From NCBI GenBank assembly GCA_039519185.1, contig CM076848.1, positions 60,786,778 through 60,850,777 of the forward strand: a stretch of DNA of 64,000 nt, given 5' to 3'. Made by a program: the position numbers and the translations under genes. Under the pieces are notes generated by a model. The model worked only from the letters and a program-made list of their open reading frames with translations. It had not been told where the DNA came from and made no database searches. Position 1 is the stretch's first letter, and every line of letters begins with the position of its first letter. Below are positions 22,684-33,848 of the stretch, in pieces. This stretch comes from Astragalus membranaceus (Eukaryota > Streptophyta > Magnoliopsida > Fabales > Fabaceae).

Positions 22684-24879
22684 TGTAGCGACCGAAAAAT
22701 CCGGGTGAGGATTCCTCGAAGGTTCAAAAAATGAAGCCGCCGCCAACGTTTAATTTTTAGGGCAAACATCGGTAAATCCCTTTGGAACGGATAAGGGTCC
22801 TTGAGACCGATTTGGGTTCGGGAGTCGGTTATGCATGGGGAAGGTGTTAGCACCCCACGACATCCTTCCTAAGGAAGGTTACCTGCTAATTAGTTGTAGG
22901 AAAAAAGTGTTAATTCTGAAAATGTTAATTTTTACCCTTTTATTGAAAGAAAAAGACTTAATAAAAATTTTATTTTTTATGCTTGACGGGAGTGTGCCCC
23001 CGCTCCTACGTATCTCCAGGTGCGATGGAGAAATCAAAGCTACGTAGTTCTTTGAAAAATATTTGTATTTTTTATCATTTGAATATTTTTGAAATTTGAA
23101 GATGCCCATAATAAACAAATAGACAAAATCTAAAGTGGTCTCTAGCTTGTTTGACCATTGACAATCAAATAGGTTCAAACCAAAGTAATCATTATTAAGA
23201 ACATGTTTTTAAATCTGAATGTGATTTTTTTTCATGAAAATATTGGACTTGAAATGTTGTTTTGAAGGTTAAAATTGAGTGAAATAAATTAGGCTAGTTG
23301 ACTAACGGAAGTGATAGATGGACCTAAATCCAAAATTACAATGATTTTAATAAATGGAGATTATATTAATGGAAGAAACCTTTTGAAAGAAATGGAATAA
23401 ATTAAAACTAAATATTATTGGAATGGTATAAACTATGAAGGGGAGTGCAACTACAGAAGTAGTACACGGGTCACACACATGTAAATTTAAACAAATGGGC
23501 TTAAGCCCAAACCTATCATAAAATGAGATAAAATAAATAATATGAGAACCCTAAAACTAGAATGTTCCAGTGAGACAAATTGCAATCATGTGGTGCGGCT
23601 AGTTCCCACAGTGAGAAAAAAAATGGTTTTTAGACAGAGAATGAACAAAAAAGGGAAAGAGTGTGGAAGAGATGCAGAACCGAGTCCGGCGGCGGAGGGT
23701 GCCTGGCCGAGGCGATGCTGTGGCTGGCGGCGACGATGACGACGGTGGAGGGTGGTGGTTTGCGCGGCGGTTTCCGACGACAGAGGGTGGTGGTGCGCGG
23801 CGGTTTCCGGCGACAGAGGGTGGTGGTTGTTGGGTGAAGAGTTTATGATGATGGTGAGTGAAGTAGAAAACTCTCTACTGCTCTCTCTTTTTTTCATTCA
23901 TTCTTCTCCCCCCTTTCTTTTTTTATTCTCTGTTTCCTTTCTGTGTGTGTGTTGTGTTGATATTAATTTTTTTTCTTTTCTTGCTTTGTTCCAGTGCTCT
24001 CCACGGTTCCCTTCCCCCTCTCTTTATTTGATCCTGTCTTCCTTTTTCCCCAAACTTATCCTTCTCACACCTTACATTTTGTTTGATTTTTTTTCACTGT
24101 TTCCCCTCCCCCCCTTTTCTATTTACGTTTTTTACTCTTTATATAGGCCCCTCAGATTTTTTATTTCTTCCTAGGCTAGCTGTGAGCTCTTGAAAGGTCT
24201 CTCTCAATTTCCAAATTCATGATACTGCATTTTCTGTTTTTTCTGACTAGGTGCTGGTCTCTGTCTTGTAGGCTTAAAACGTGATTAAAGGGTTTGAGAG
24301 AGGACAGACCTTAGCATTGGATCCCTATGTGTGTGCAGCTGCATGTTTGGTGTTGGTGAAGCTAGGTGCACAGTACTGCAGTTGCCTACCTTGTGAAAAC
24401 ATGTCATGAAGATGATAAAAGAAGTTCTAAACTTTACCCAAGAATAGAAAATGCTTACTGATGCCTTTTTTTGTATTTTTTATTTATAATTTTCGTTTTC
24501 TATTTTTTTTGAATTTTTTATGTGTAAAAAAAAATATTTAATGCTAAAACAAATTTTTTTGATTAATTCCTAAAAAAATAAAGGTTCTACTAATGATGAT
24601 AAAAAATGTGTACATTATTAGGAATAAACATACGCACACGACGAGACGAGAACATACGTTCGCAATGAGAATACGCGAGCTCGTGCACCAAAATAAACGC
24701 TTGTACACAACGAGACGTGGATCCGCGAAAAGTGTGTACATTATTAAAAATAGCACGCGCGCACAAATGAGAAGTAACACGCCTATACACAACTGGGAAT
24801 GACACGCATACACGACAAAAACAATATTTTGGATTCTCTAGTAAACTTTAAATTAGCCGGACAAAATTAGGGTATGACA
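22684..24879 (-). repeat. Right LTR (5' LTR in element orientation) of the Ogre-like element
   Basis: This 2196-bp copy of 12963-15157 differs by roughly one percent, mostly single bases and homopolymer lengths. On the minus strand it starts TGTCATACCC and ends in GGTCGCTACA next to the primer site. Confidence 0.88.
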
Positions 24880-26167
24880 ACATGCATACTCACGTAAACA
24901 TAAAAAGTATTTTTGAAAGCTAAAAATCGATTTGCACCTTTTATAAACATCCATTGAAATCGATTTTCAGGTCATCAAGAATGCATATAATCGATTCATA
25001 CAAGCATATATTTGATTCACATTGTTTCCAAAAATAAAAGAATCGATTTCACATATTTTCCTTTCCTTGCATAATCCATTCCTAAGCAATTTATTTTTAA
25101 AGGGAAGAATCGATTCATACCTTTTTTACTAAGCTGAAAATCGATTCCTACACATCTCACGCAAGCCAAGAATCGATTCATACATTATTCCACAAAGTAT
25201 GAAATCGATTCCTTACCTGTCTTAAGTCCATGAATCGATTTGCATCTCTCTTCAAACAAAGCAAAGAATCGATTACCATCTTAAAATATTTCAGGCACAT
25301 AATCGATTGTCACCTTAGTTAAATCAGGCACACAATCGATTATTGTCCTAGATCCAATCAAGCATACAATCGATTATCATATCCAAGGCATTCAAGCAAA
25401 TAATCGATTACTCATTTTCCTTAAATGTTTCAACGGTCATATTTTCTATACTCCTATAAATAGCAGCCTCACTCTTCACTCTCAACCACACCTCACACTT
25501 GCATCTGAAATTCTATTATTATTCTCATCACTCTCACTATTCTTACACTTGCTAAATATTTTATTTTGAGAGCTTTATATTTCATATAGTTTGAAATGTA
25601 AACTTGTGCTTCAATTTGTTTTATCCACACTATTGAGTGTGTTATCAAAATCCTTTGTATTTCTTATTTTTGGGTGTGATCCCAAGGTATTCAAGAGAGG
25701 TGATATCTCTTGGTTGGGTGTGATTCCGAGTTATTCAAGAGAGGTGATATCTCTTGGTGTTTTCATAGAGAGGTGATATCTCTAGGTTTTTAAAGGTCTG
25801 TTACATAGGGAGGTGATATCCCGGGTTTTTGTAAAAAGGTCTTTGGTTGTAAAGGTTTCTAGCTGAACCTGTTTTAAAAGCTAGTGATTGATTAAAATCC
25901 CTTGGAATTTTCCTTGGGGACTGGACGTGGGCACTAGGAGGTGACCGAACCAGGATAAAACTCTGCGTGTCTTATTCTTTCCCTTCATCTCTTTTATTTT
26001 CCTTGCAAGTTATATTTATTTCCTTATCGCTCTTTTTCAAATCAAAACATTTTCTTAAGCAAATTTACTTTACTTGATCAACTTGCTTTTAAAGACTCTA
26101 CTTTTAAGTGCTATTTTTAATTTCACAATTCACCCCCCCTCTTGTGTTTGAAGTCACTTGGTCAACA
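24880..26167 (+). repeat. 3' LTR of the copia element, right piece
   Basis: The piece resumes with the duplicated ACATG and continues the copia LTR to GTCAACA. It lacks the CACTA-like insert, so it shows the empty site (cctttccttgcataatcc). The AATCGATT array, TATA box (25455-25463) and four GGTGATA hairpins are all present. Confidence 0.88.
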
Positions 26168-27000
26168 TTCTCTATGAGCAGCTGAATGATGCTTGTTACT
26201 GGGAGACGTCGCAGATTGGCGGATATGCTTCTCTGCTGCAGGTAACTAATTAATTAATTATTTTTATTTCTTTTTAATTACTTTTATTTATATAATTACT
26301 TATTTATTTTTTTTATTATTTTAGTGCTGGATATATGAGTATTTCCCCACCATCGTGGTGCGGAAAGACTTCGGTGTCAGTGAACTTCCACGTTGCAGCA
26401 GGTGGGCGAACAAGAAGTGCGATAGTATCAAGCTTCCGGAGTTTCGGCAGCTGCTGGATGACTTGCAGAGGGAGCAGGTCATATGGAGCCCCTGGGACGA
26501 CCACACACAGTACCTCCGGTTTCACAACATTTCATTATTCAGAGGTTGGCTGCTGTGGGGGGGATGTGGCGGTGCCTTATATGCCAGACATGGTCCGTTG
26601 GCAGTTTGGATATGTCCAGCAGATTCCTGATCCACCTTCGGGCCCACATCCATCTCCGGAGGTTATAGTACAGCAGTTGATGTTCTATCAGTCCCCAGCG
26701 CGGGCTTTCAGGGACAGTGGTCGACGGACACCCGTCCAGGGTGCTTGTGATGACGAGTACCTACCATGGTACTTCCAGGTGTGCATTCCCCGCTTGACTC
26801 CGGCTCTGCCTTCACCTTCGGCTTCCCCTTCACCTGCAGCTGCTGAGGATGTTGTTCCACTTCCCTTCGAGTCCAGGATGACAACAACTACGCATGTCCA
26901 GGATGCCTATGATCGGCTTTTGTCAGTCGACGGAGTCGACGGCATTCCTAAGGATGTCTATGATAGTCTGTTGGCTGCTTTACAGATTTTGAACATTTAG
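26168..27000 (+). pseudogene. PMD gene copy A, 3' part
   Basis: After the duplicated TTCTC the PMD frame resumes with LYEQLNDACYWETSQIGGYASLLQ-like sequence to 26241. An intron spans 26242-26324. The next exon opens CWIYEYFPTIVVRKDFG and continues RWANKKCDSIKLPEFRQLLDD. A frameshift falls at the G7 run 26557-26563. In the new frame VAVPYMPDMVRWQFGYVQ, typical of the PMD C-terminal region, leads to a Pro/Ser-rich tail and the stop at 27000. The final tail has a short internal repeat (VYDSLLA type). With the upstream stops, the gene is dead even without the insertion. Confidence 0.8.
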
Positions 27001-27506
27001 TTGTATTATTTTTTGTATTTTTACTGTATTATTTCGCGTAATTTGATTTCACGTTTGGTTACAATTATTTTGCACGATTTTAAATAAATAAAAACTTTTA
27101 CAAATTTTCGGAAATACACATATTTCCGGAAGGCAGAAATATAGGTTTTCCGGAAATACCTCAGAAAAAGGTATTTCCGGAAAACCCATATTTCTGCCTT
27201 CCAGAAATATGTGTATTTCCATAAATTTGTAAAAAAAAAAAAAATTAAGCGTATTTTGGGGATTTAGTGTAAAAGAGGGGTATGGGGTTAGGGGGGGGGT
27301 ACAAAAAAAACACCCTTTTTTCTACTCCAAAAGATATATGGCAGGTTTTTTTGTAAACCCGCCCCCCTAAACAAATGTTAAAAAACGAATTTATTCCTCA
27401 TTCCATCATATTTCTGAAAAAAATAAGTAGATTAATTTCCAGGGAATTCCGGAAATACCTCTTTTTTTTAATTTCATTTTAATTAATTTTTTTTTTGCTT
27501 TTTCAG
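27001..27506. repeat. Spacer between PMD copies, with ~64-bp-arm hairpin at 27098-27232
   Basis: The two sides of 27098-27232 are reverse complements over about 64 bp, with the loop cagaaaa (27162-27168) and few mismatches. They are built from ccggaaatacc/ggtatttccgg. Related but shorter pieces flank copy A upstream (6165-6240) and copy B downstream (34140-34200). The remainder is AT-rich with G and A runs. Confidence 0.6.
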
Positions 27507-28251
27507 TGGCAACCATAACAGGAAACATAGAGCGGGGCGAGCATTCAGGAGCAAGACGAGGAGATGAGCAGAGTCCTTCTGGCAGTAGGACCAGGTTCAG
27601 ATTGAGGACTAGACAGGCCGGACACGCGTTTGAGCGTCAGAGGCGTATCCGAGAGCGAGAGCAGCAGCAGGAGCAGGAGCATTATTATCACGAGCCTGCT
27701 GAGCCAGACGCCATGGATGTAGATGACCAGGCTGAGGCTGAGGTTGCTCAGCATGATGATGAGGCTGCTGAGCAGGTTTTATTACACCAATTGCATGTCC
27801 ACTGCGTCCACAGACTACTACAGACGGGAAAGGTAATACTTTTAATAATTTGTTTATTTTTTACAATTAATTACTTTTAATAATTTATTAATTACTTTTA
27901 TTTTTTTACAGGACCGGGTAAGATTAAAGTTGCTTCTCATGGGGGAAGATACTGGAGATGAGACCTCAGCAGAACCACCCACATATAGCAGGGTGGTTGC
28001 AACAGGCACATCTGTTTTAGCCGGACATCACACCTCTCGGCAACATCAACCACGAGCTCATATCAGCTTTTGTGGAGAGGTGGCATTCTGAGACCAGATC
28101 ATTCCACATGCCGTGGGGGGAGATGACAGTGACGTTGGACGACGTGTCCGCGTTGCTCCACTTGCCGCTCACCGGCACACCGTTGGCGCATCGGCCACAT
28201 TTTGACACTGTCGATGCTATTCGGGCTGGAGTTGACCTGCTGAGCATAGAC
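27507..28251 (+). pseudogene. PMD gene copy B, 5' part
   Basis: This is a tandem paralogue of copy A with the same exon plan: exon 27507-27832, intron 27833-27911, second exon from 27912. Exon 1 has a small Gln/Glu/His expansion (EQQQEQEHYYHE) absent from copy A. Exon 2 lost a base near its start and has a TAG at 28018-28020, then continues with PDITPLGNINHELISAF and MPWGEMTVTLDDVSALLHL. It is split at TAGAC (28247-28251) by a solo LTR. A 43-bp remnant (30793-30835) follows before the next insertion. Confidence 0.78.
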
Positions 28252-30787
28252 TGTAACACCCCAAAATAATAGATTAAATTATTTAATTAATTAAATTAGA
28301 TTTAGGTGGTAGAAATAATAATATAATTACTATTTATTATTTATTAAAATATGGGGACTTATTGTTGTGGCTAGGAATAGTAAAATGAGGAGTGGTAGAG
28401 TAAAGGGCCACGATTAAGTCGAATTGGACTAATAGAAAGCCCATGATTTTAGTGAGTAAGTCGAATAGGGGTTTAGGTTGGGGTTTGGCATTTGCGCATT
28501 TTTGAGAGGAAAAGAAAGAAAGACTTGCGAAATAGAGAGAGGAGAAGAGAGAAAGGAGCAAGGCGCGATTTCAAGAGAGGAGGAGAAGGGGGTTTCGCAA
28601 ATTCAAGAGAAGAAGGAGAGAAGCTCGGTTGTTGTGGTTTCTTGGTGTTCCCGTGGAGAGATCGTCATCTTCGGAAAACCTAAGGTAAGGGTGAGATCTC
28701 TCTTTCACTATAATGGTGGGTATGATGGGTATTAGGGTAGGGGCTTAGACCTATGTTGCCATGATCCTGTGTGATTGTTTGATTTGTAGTTGATGGAAAT
28801 CCTTGATTGATGGTTATTACGAAATTGATGTTTTGATGATGATTATTATGAAATTGGTGTTTTGATGATGGTTGTTATGAAATTGGTGTTTTGATGTTGT
28901 CATGGTCGCACATGGGGTGTTTGATGAATTTGGTTGCGTTGTTGTTCAAGTCCTAGGCGCCACAAGCGCCATTGTTGTTGCCATTGTCATGCGTTGTTGT
29001 TGCTGTCTGGGCGCCATGGGCGCAGGTTCCCTGTGCCTGGGCGCCAAGGGCGCCTAATTTTGGCTGCCCGTGTTGCGTTCCTAAGTCGTGTTTCCGTGTA
29101 GTTATGTTTCCTGGATGTCATTGGTGCTGAGTTTTGGTTGTTAAGTTGCGTATTTTGAAATGTCACTGGGATCCCCTCCCCTGGGCGCTAGTTGCTGCCT
29201 GCGCCAGTTTTTGTGTTGCTGTTCCTGTCTAAGTGTTGGCGCCAATGTTGCTACCTGCGCCAGTTTTTGTGTTGCTGCCTGTGTCTAAGTGTTGGGCGCC
29301 AGGATCTCTCCTGCGCCAGTTTTCTGTGCTGTTGGGCGCCAGGATCCCTCCTGCGCCAGTTTTCTGTGCTGCTGGGCGCCAGGATCCCTCCTGCGCCAGT
29401 TTTCTGTGCTGCTGGGTGCCAGGATCCCTTCCTGCGCCAGTTCCTGTTGCTGGCCAGTTCCCAGCGTGTTCCCTTCTAGGCGCCCAGTGCCTGGGCGCCA
29501 TTTTCAGGATGTTGCCCAAATGTTCCCCGGTTTTGTTTTTGACATATCTTTTGACTCGGGTGTCCGTTTTAAGTGTTTCAAAATGCGTTGCGAAGCTTAT
29601 TCTGTTTTCTACCCGTGTACTCTATTTTAAGGTAAAAATTATTATTTTTCTGACAGTTTCTGGGCGCCTCAAGTGGCTGTCCCCGTTGGTCGTTGTTGTA
29701 GGCGTTGTAAAACTATTTCGGTGTTTAAAATCCCCTTTTGTGTCCTATTTGGTGTCGTGAGCTGAAGTAAAACCCTTTGATGTAAACGGTAATGTTAGTG
29801 TCCCGGTGTCAATAATGATGTGTTGATGTTTTTGACGATAATGCCCCTAGTGGCTATTGCTTTGTTTTGACGATGGTATTGATAATGAATAAAAGCTGTG
29901 GTTATATAAGTGACGATGATGCCATAAAGGCTATTAGCGACGATGATGTTAATGACGATGAATGTTAGTGACAAATATATGTGTGACGATAACTTGACAG
30001 GTGATGTTCCTTCATTGGCAAATTGGTAAGTGATGGGTTGTTAAGTTGACTGTGCTTGTATGGGACTGTCTATGGTGCATGTCATGGTGTCTCATACATC
30101 TCATGTGCATAAACAAGTGACGATGATGCCATAAAGGCTATTTAACGACGATGATGCCATAAAGGCTATTTAGTGACGATGATGACAGGTACCACATGCA
30201 TATGCCCGTTGCGATGGGTTGCATTTCATACATGTTCATGACATTGTGTTGACTTGCCGTGTTGACTGATTTGATGTGCGATGTGGTTTATATAGCGTTG
30301 TAGCTCTAGCATAATACTTATCATATACACTATTATATTGTTAGATGAACTCACCCCTTCTGTTTGAATGTTACCCCTATGCGGTAACGTGCAGGTAGTA
30401 TCGAGTGAAGGCTTAGGTACCTTCGTTAGCTGAGTCGGGTCGTCTGCTCTGATACGTAGCACTCTAGTGGGGGATGAACGCTTGTCTTTAATTATTTTTA
30501 TTTTGCAAAGATGCTATGGTTGTTTCACTTGAATCCTTAAATTTTATTCCGCTGCGAGATGATGGAGTATATTACTGTGTTGACTGAACAGGTGTTTTGG
30601 GTTCGTCCCATTAGCAGGGTGTTATGTATCGCATTTCCTTTATACAGTGAATTTTATGATTGACACTGTTATTTGCGAGTGGTGATGTTTTTAAGTTGAA
30701 ATGTGACATTCCTTTAGTTGACAAAAAAGAAGAAGAGAAACTCTGATTTTTAGTAAATAAATTACCGGGTAGAAAAGGGGTGTTACA
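28252..30787 (+). mobile_element. Solo LTR, TGTAACACCCC family (Ty3-gypsy, chromovirus-like)
   Basis: This 2536-bp segment starts TGTAACACCCC and ends with its reverse complement GGGGTGTTACA. It is flanked by TAGAC at 28247-28251 and 30788-30792. With no internal region and an intact target duplication, it is a solo LTR left by LTR-LTR recombination. It shares blocks with 30836-33403 and with the 35073-42687 LTRs: a TTGACTCGGGTGTCCG block near 29560, GGTACCACATGCATATGCCC near 30187, a GTTACC hairpin at 30370-30388, and an AAG/GTAAGGGTG donor-like site at 28684/28685. The family label is inferred from the Met-type primer site of its relatives. Confidence 0.82.
29289..29445. repeat. ~40-bp GGCGCC tandem repeats in the solo LTR
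   Basis: Four nearly identical ~40-bp units (GGGCGCCAGGATCCCTCC then TGCGCCAGTTTTCTGTG) lie in tandem. More scattered TGGGCGCC words run from 29010 to 29510. The related LTR at 31570-32020 has its own expansion of GGCGCC words. Open frames crossing these repeats are repeat artefacts. Confidence 0.75.
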
Positions 30788-30835
30788 TAGACCACATAGC
30801 CTGTTGGACAGAGTGTCAGTTCAACAGGGGACCAG

Positions 30836-33403
30836 TGTAACGCCCAAATATTTAATTAAATTATTTAATTAAATATTTAGGTATCCAATTATTTATTTTA
30901 TTTATTTTAGTTGGTGTAATTATATTAACGTTGGATTAAGAGGTGTGTAATTGAATATTAGGGGATGTCGTTAGTGATCCAAGCCCACTAGCTAGGCGCA
31001 TAGGAGAAACGCCTAGGCTAGGGTTAGGTGTCATTTGCGAATTGTTGAGAAAGAAAGAAAGGAGAGTTGCGAATAGAGAGAGGAGAAGAGAGGAAGGGTA
31101 CGACGCGCATATCCAAGGGAGAGGGAGAAGAGGAATTTGTGAATCCAAGGGAGCAGAGAGGAGCTGTGTTGCTGAGGTTCTGTTGGTGACTCGATCAAGA
31201 GAATTGGTGCTCTCCTACTATAAGGTAAGGGTGGGGTTCTTCCTTATAATAGGGTTTTATGATGGGGTTTATGTGGGAATAGATCCTATGATGCCTAGGA
31301 TTTGATTTTGATGCGTAGTTTGATGGTAGGTGAATCGTAACTAGGTTGATTGAAAATACTTGCTTGTTGGTGATTGTTGTGACCCTAGACATTGGTGATT
31401 CGTTGTTATTATAACTAATAACATGCTAGGTGTTCGATAAAATGTTCGTTTGATGTTGTGATTCCCAAATTATGGTGATTGGCATTGGTGATTAAAAATT
31501 GATGAGCTAAATTGGTGATATGATTTGCATATGTGGTGTTTTGGTGAGTTTGGGTGTTGCTGTTTTTGGCGCCCAGTGCATGGGCGCCGTGTTTGAGTCA
31601 TGTTGTGTTTGGGTCATGTTGCTGTTTTTGGCGCCCTGGGTGTGGGCGTCGTGTTCCAGTGTGTGCTGTGTTGCGCGCTGTTGGCGCAGGGGCGCCATGG
31701 GCGCCTGTCCCTGTAATGTGTTGCGCGCTGTCTTGGCGCAGGGGCGCCATGGGCGCTGTGTCTGGGCGTGTCCTATCTGTGTTGCGTTTTGTTCTGGGTT
31801 GTCTGGGCGCCAAGGGCGCCATTTCCTGCAGTGTCATCTGTTGTGTTGCTGCTTGTTGCTAGGCGCCCTGCTCCTGGGCGCCAAAGCCAGGTGTGTTGCG
31901 TTTGTTGCTAGGCGCCCTGCTCCTGGGCGCCAGAGTCAGTTTTGTTGCCTGTTGCTGGGCGCCTTGCTCCTGGGCGCCAGTTTGCTGTGTTGCGTTTTCC
32001 TGCTAGGCGCCCAGGCACTGGGCGCCATTTTCAGGATGTTGCTCAATTGTTCCCCGGTTTTGTTTTTGACATATCTTTTGACTCGGGTATCCGATTTAGA
32101 CGTTTCAAAATGTTTTGGAAAGCTTATTCAGAGGCCTAGCTGAATATTCTAATTTGAGGCAAAGTAGTCCTTTTTTCTGGAAAAGTTGTTAACCGTTGGT
32201 GTAATCGTTAAATGGTGACGTTTTAAAAAGAAAGTTGTCATGTCCCCAATACTTTGGAAAAATTGTCGTTTATCTCCGGTGTTGTGAAAAACCCTCGTGT
32301 CTCAAATGTTTTAGAAAATTGTTGTCATCTTGGTGTATTGGTACTGTTTTGGAAAATTGTTGTCTTCTTGGTGTCTTGGTGTTGTTTTGGAAGATTGTTG
32401 TCCTCTAGGTGTCTTGGTGCGGTTTGATGCTAGGTGTGAAGGCTCAAACCTTGGTGTTGTTGGAACTAGGTGTGAAGGTTCCAAGTCTTGGTGTTCCGTT
32501 GTCTCGGGTAGTTTGGTGTTTTCGGTGTCGTTGTGGCTAGGTGTGAAAGCCCAACTTTGGTGATATTTGGTGATTGCTGTTGGTGTGTCACATTGTGACT
32601 GGTCTGGTGATTGTCTGTGTGCATTCATGGTGTCAGCATACAGCATATGCATTTACTTTGGTGAAGACCTTTGGTCTTGGAGCTAGGTGTGAAAGCTCAA
32701 ATTTTTCTAAAACTGGTGAGCCTGGTGTGAAAGCTCGATTTTTGGTGAATTGGTGAGCCTGGTGTGAAAGCTCTCAATTTTGGTGACGCCCCTATTTACG
32801 GGCAAGACTTTTGGTGATTGTGGTACCACATGCATATGCCCGTTGGTGTGGGTTGCATTCATGCATCGTCATGACATTTGGTGACTGGTTGAGATGTTTA
32901 TAATTTGATATAATGTTTATAATTGGACGTATGTGTATAAATTGATGTGTGTAGTGGAGTGGTAGATATAGTATCATATTCTATCATATTCCCTATCATT
33001 TTATGCTATTATATTGAAGATATCTCACCCCTTCTGTTTGAATGTTACCCCTATGCGGTAACGTGCAGGTGATTGCGAGTGAAGGCTTAGGTACCTTCGC
33101 TATTCTGAGTCGGTGTCGTCGGTGTCCTTGCTTTGATGCGTAACACTCAAGGGGGGATAAACGCTAAAACCTTGGTTGTTATATTTTATTGTTTGGAGTC
33201 CATACAGGATGTTGTTATTTTATGTTTTAAAACTTATATTATATTCCGCTGCGTGGTGATGTATTTTTGACCAGGTGTTATTCGTATCGTATGAGACGTT
33301 TTATTTAACGATGAATGTGTGACATCTCTTTTCGAAATATGAAATAAATTTTTGTAAACTCTGATTTTATTAAATAATTATCGGGTAGAAAATGGGTGTT
33401 ACA
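30836..33403 (+). mobile_element. 5' LTR of a truncated Ty3-gypsy element (TGTAACGCCC family)
   Basis: This 2568-bp LTR starts TGTAACGCCCAAAT and ends ATGGGTGTTACA, within the PMD remnant after ACCAG (30831-30835). It is related to the solo LTR at 28252-30787 but clearly diverged. It has a dense GGCGCC region at 31570-32020, the GTTACC...GGTAAC hairpin at 33044-33062 and a donor-like AAG/GTAAGGGTG at 31224/31225. Its own 3' LTR is missing, so no closing target duplication can be found. Confidence 0.78.
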
Positions 33404-33407
33404 TTAG

Positions 33408-33419
33408 TGGTATCAGAGC
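33408..33419 (+). other. Primer binding site (initiator Met type)
   Basis: TGGTATCAGAGC follows the LTR end after a TTAG spacer. It is followed by agttcggtctgtccggccaa, which is also found next to the primer site of the element at 35073-42687. The two elements therefore share a leader. Confidence 0.85.
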
Positions 33420-33526
33420 AAAAGTTCGGTCTGTCCGGCCAAGTTGTCCAGTCGTAGTGTCAATTGACAATGGTGTGTTGTCAATTATATCTAACTGTTG
33501 GTTGTTTTTGTAGCAAGTGAGTTGAA

Positions 33527-33848
33527 ATGGCTGGGAGGAACGATACTGCAATTGCTGCTGCTCTAGCTGCTATGGCACAAGCTGTGCAGAATCAACAGAA
33601 TGCTGGTGAGAATGCTGGGGCTCGGAGTTTGGCTACCTTTCAGAGAGAGAATCCGCCTACGTTCAAGGGCAAGTATGATCCTGATGGTGCTTTAGCTTGG
33701 TTGAAAGAAATGGAGAGAATTTTTTCGAGTGATGGATTGTACCCAAGCACAGAAGGTCTGCTATGGTACGCATATGCTAGCTGAGGAAGCTGATGATTGG
33801 TGGTTAGAAACGAGGCAGAGGTTGGAGGCTGCTAATGAAGAGATTACC
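33527..33848 (+). pseudogene. Ty3-gypsy gag fragment
   Basis: The fragment opens MAGRNDTAIAAALAAMAQAV and has FQRENPPTFKGKYDPDGALAWLKEMERIF, the start of a plant Ty3-gypsy Gag. A frameshift near 33725-33760 moves homology into the frame with HMLAEEADDWWLETRQRL. It ends abruptly around EEIT at about 33845 and is joined directly to the PMD tail. Pol and the rest of the element are deleted. Confidence 0.8.

Larger units (their letters stand above)
12963..24879 (-). mobile_element. Ogre-like Ty3-gypsy element, antisense, apparently non-coding
   Basis: On the plus strand the element begins TGTAGCGACC and ends GGGTATGACA. It is flanked by ACATG at 12958-12962 and 24880-24884. Read on the minus strand, the LTR starts TGTCATACCCTAATTTTG. 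It is followed after 2 bp by TGGCGACTTCACTGGGG, a tRNA-Arg-type primer site as in Ogre/Tat elements, and a polypurine tract precedes the other LTR. The LTRs are 2195-2196 bp and about 99% alike by eye, so insertion was recent. The 7.5-kb interior shows no gag, protease, RT or integrase. It must have moved using proteins from another element (inference). Confidence 0.85.
7270..26167 (+). mobile_element. Ty1-copia LTR retrotransposon (SIRE/Maximus-like), nested host of two further elements
   Basis: The element starts TGTGAATATATGCC and ends GGTCAACA. It is flanked by the 5-bp target duplication TTCTC at 7265-7269 and 26168-26172, inside a PMD exon. Two LTRs (7270-10297 and 12752-26167 with insert), an initiator-Met-type primer site, a gag with two CCHC knuckles and a polypurine tract define it as a plus-strand copia element. 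The long gag and long LTRs suggest the SIRE/Maximus lineage (inference). Reverse transcriptase and RNase H are missing, so it is an internally deleted copy. A CACTA-like insert lies in its 5' LTR and an Ogre-like element in its 3' LTR. By eye the LTRs differ at roughly 2% of sites. Confidence 0.88.

Noticed and set aside
23586..24174. Arg/Gly-rich and Phe/Ser-rich frames in the Ogre-like LTR
   Set aside because: Come from CGGCGG and CT tracts; the left LTR copy breaks the frames with small indels.
29192..29760. Overlapping open frames of 95-175 codons in the solo LTR
   Set aside because: They are translations of GGCGCC tandem repeats in all frames; no start context or homology.
31520..32143. 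207-codon frame rich in Cys/Gly/Leu
   Set aside because: Same cause: GGCGCC-word repeats in the LTR; not conserved in the related LTR.
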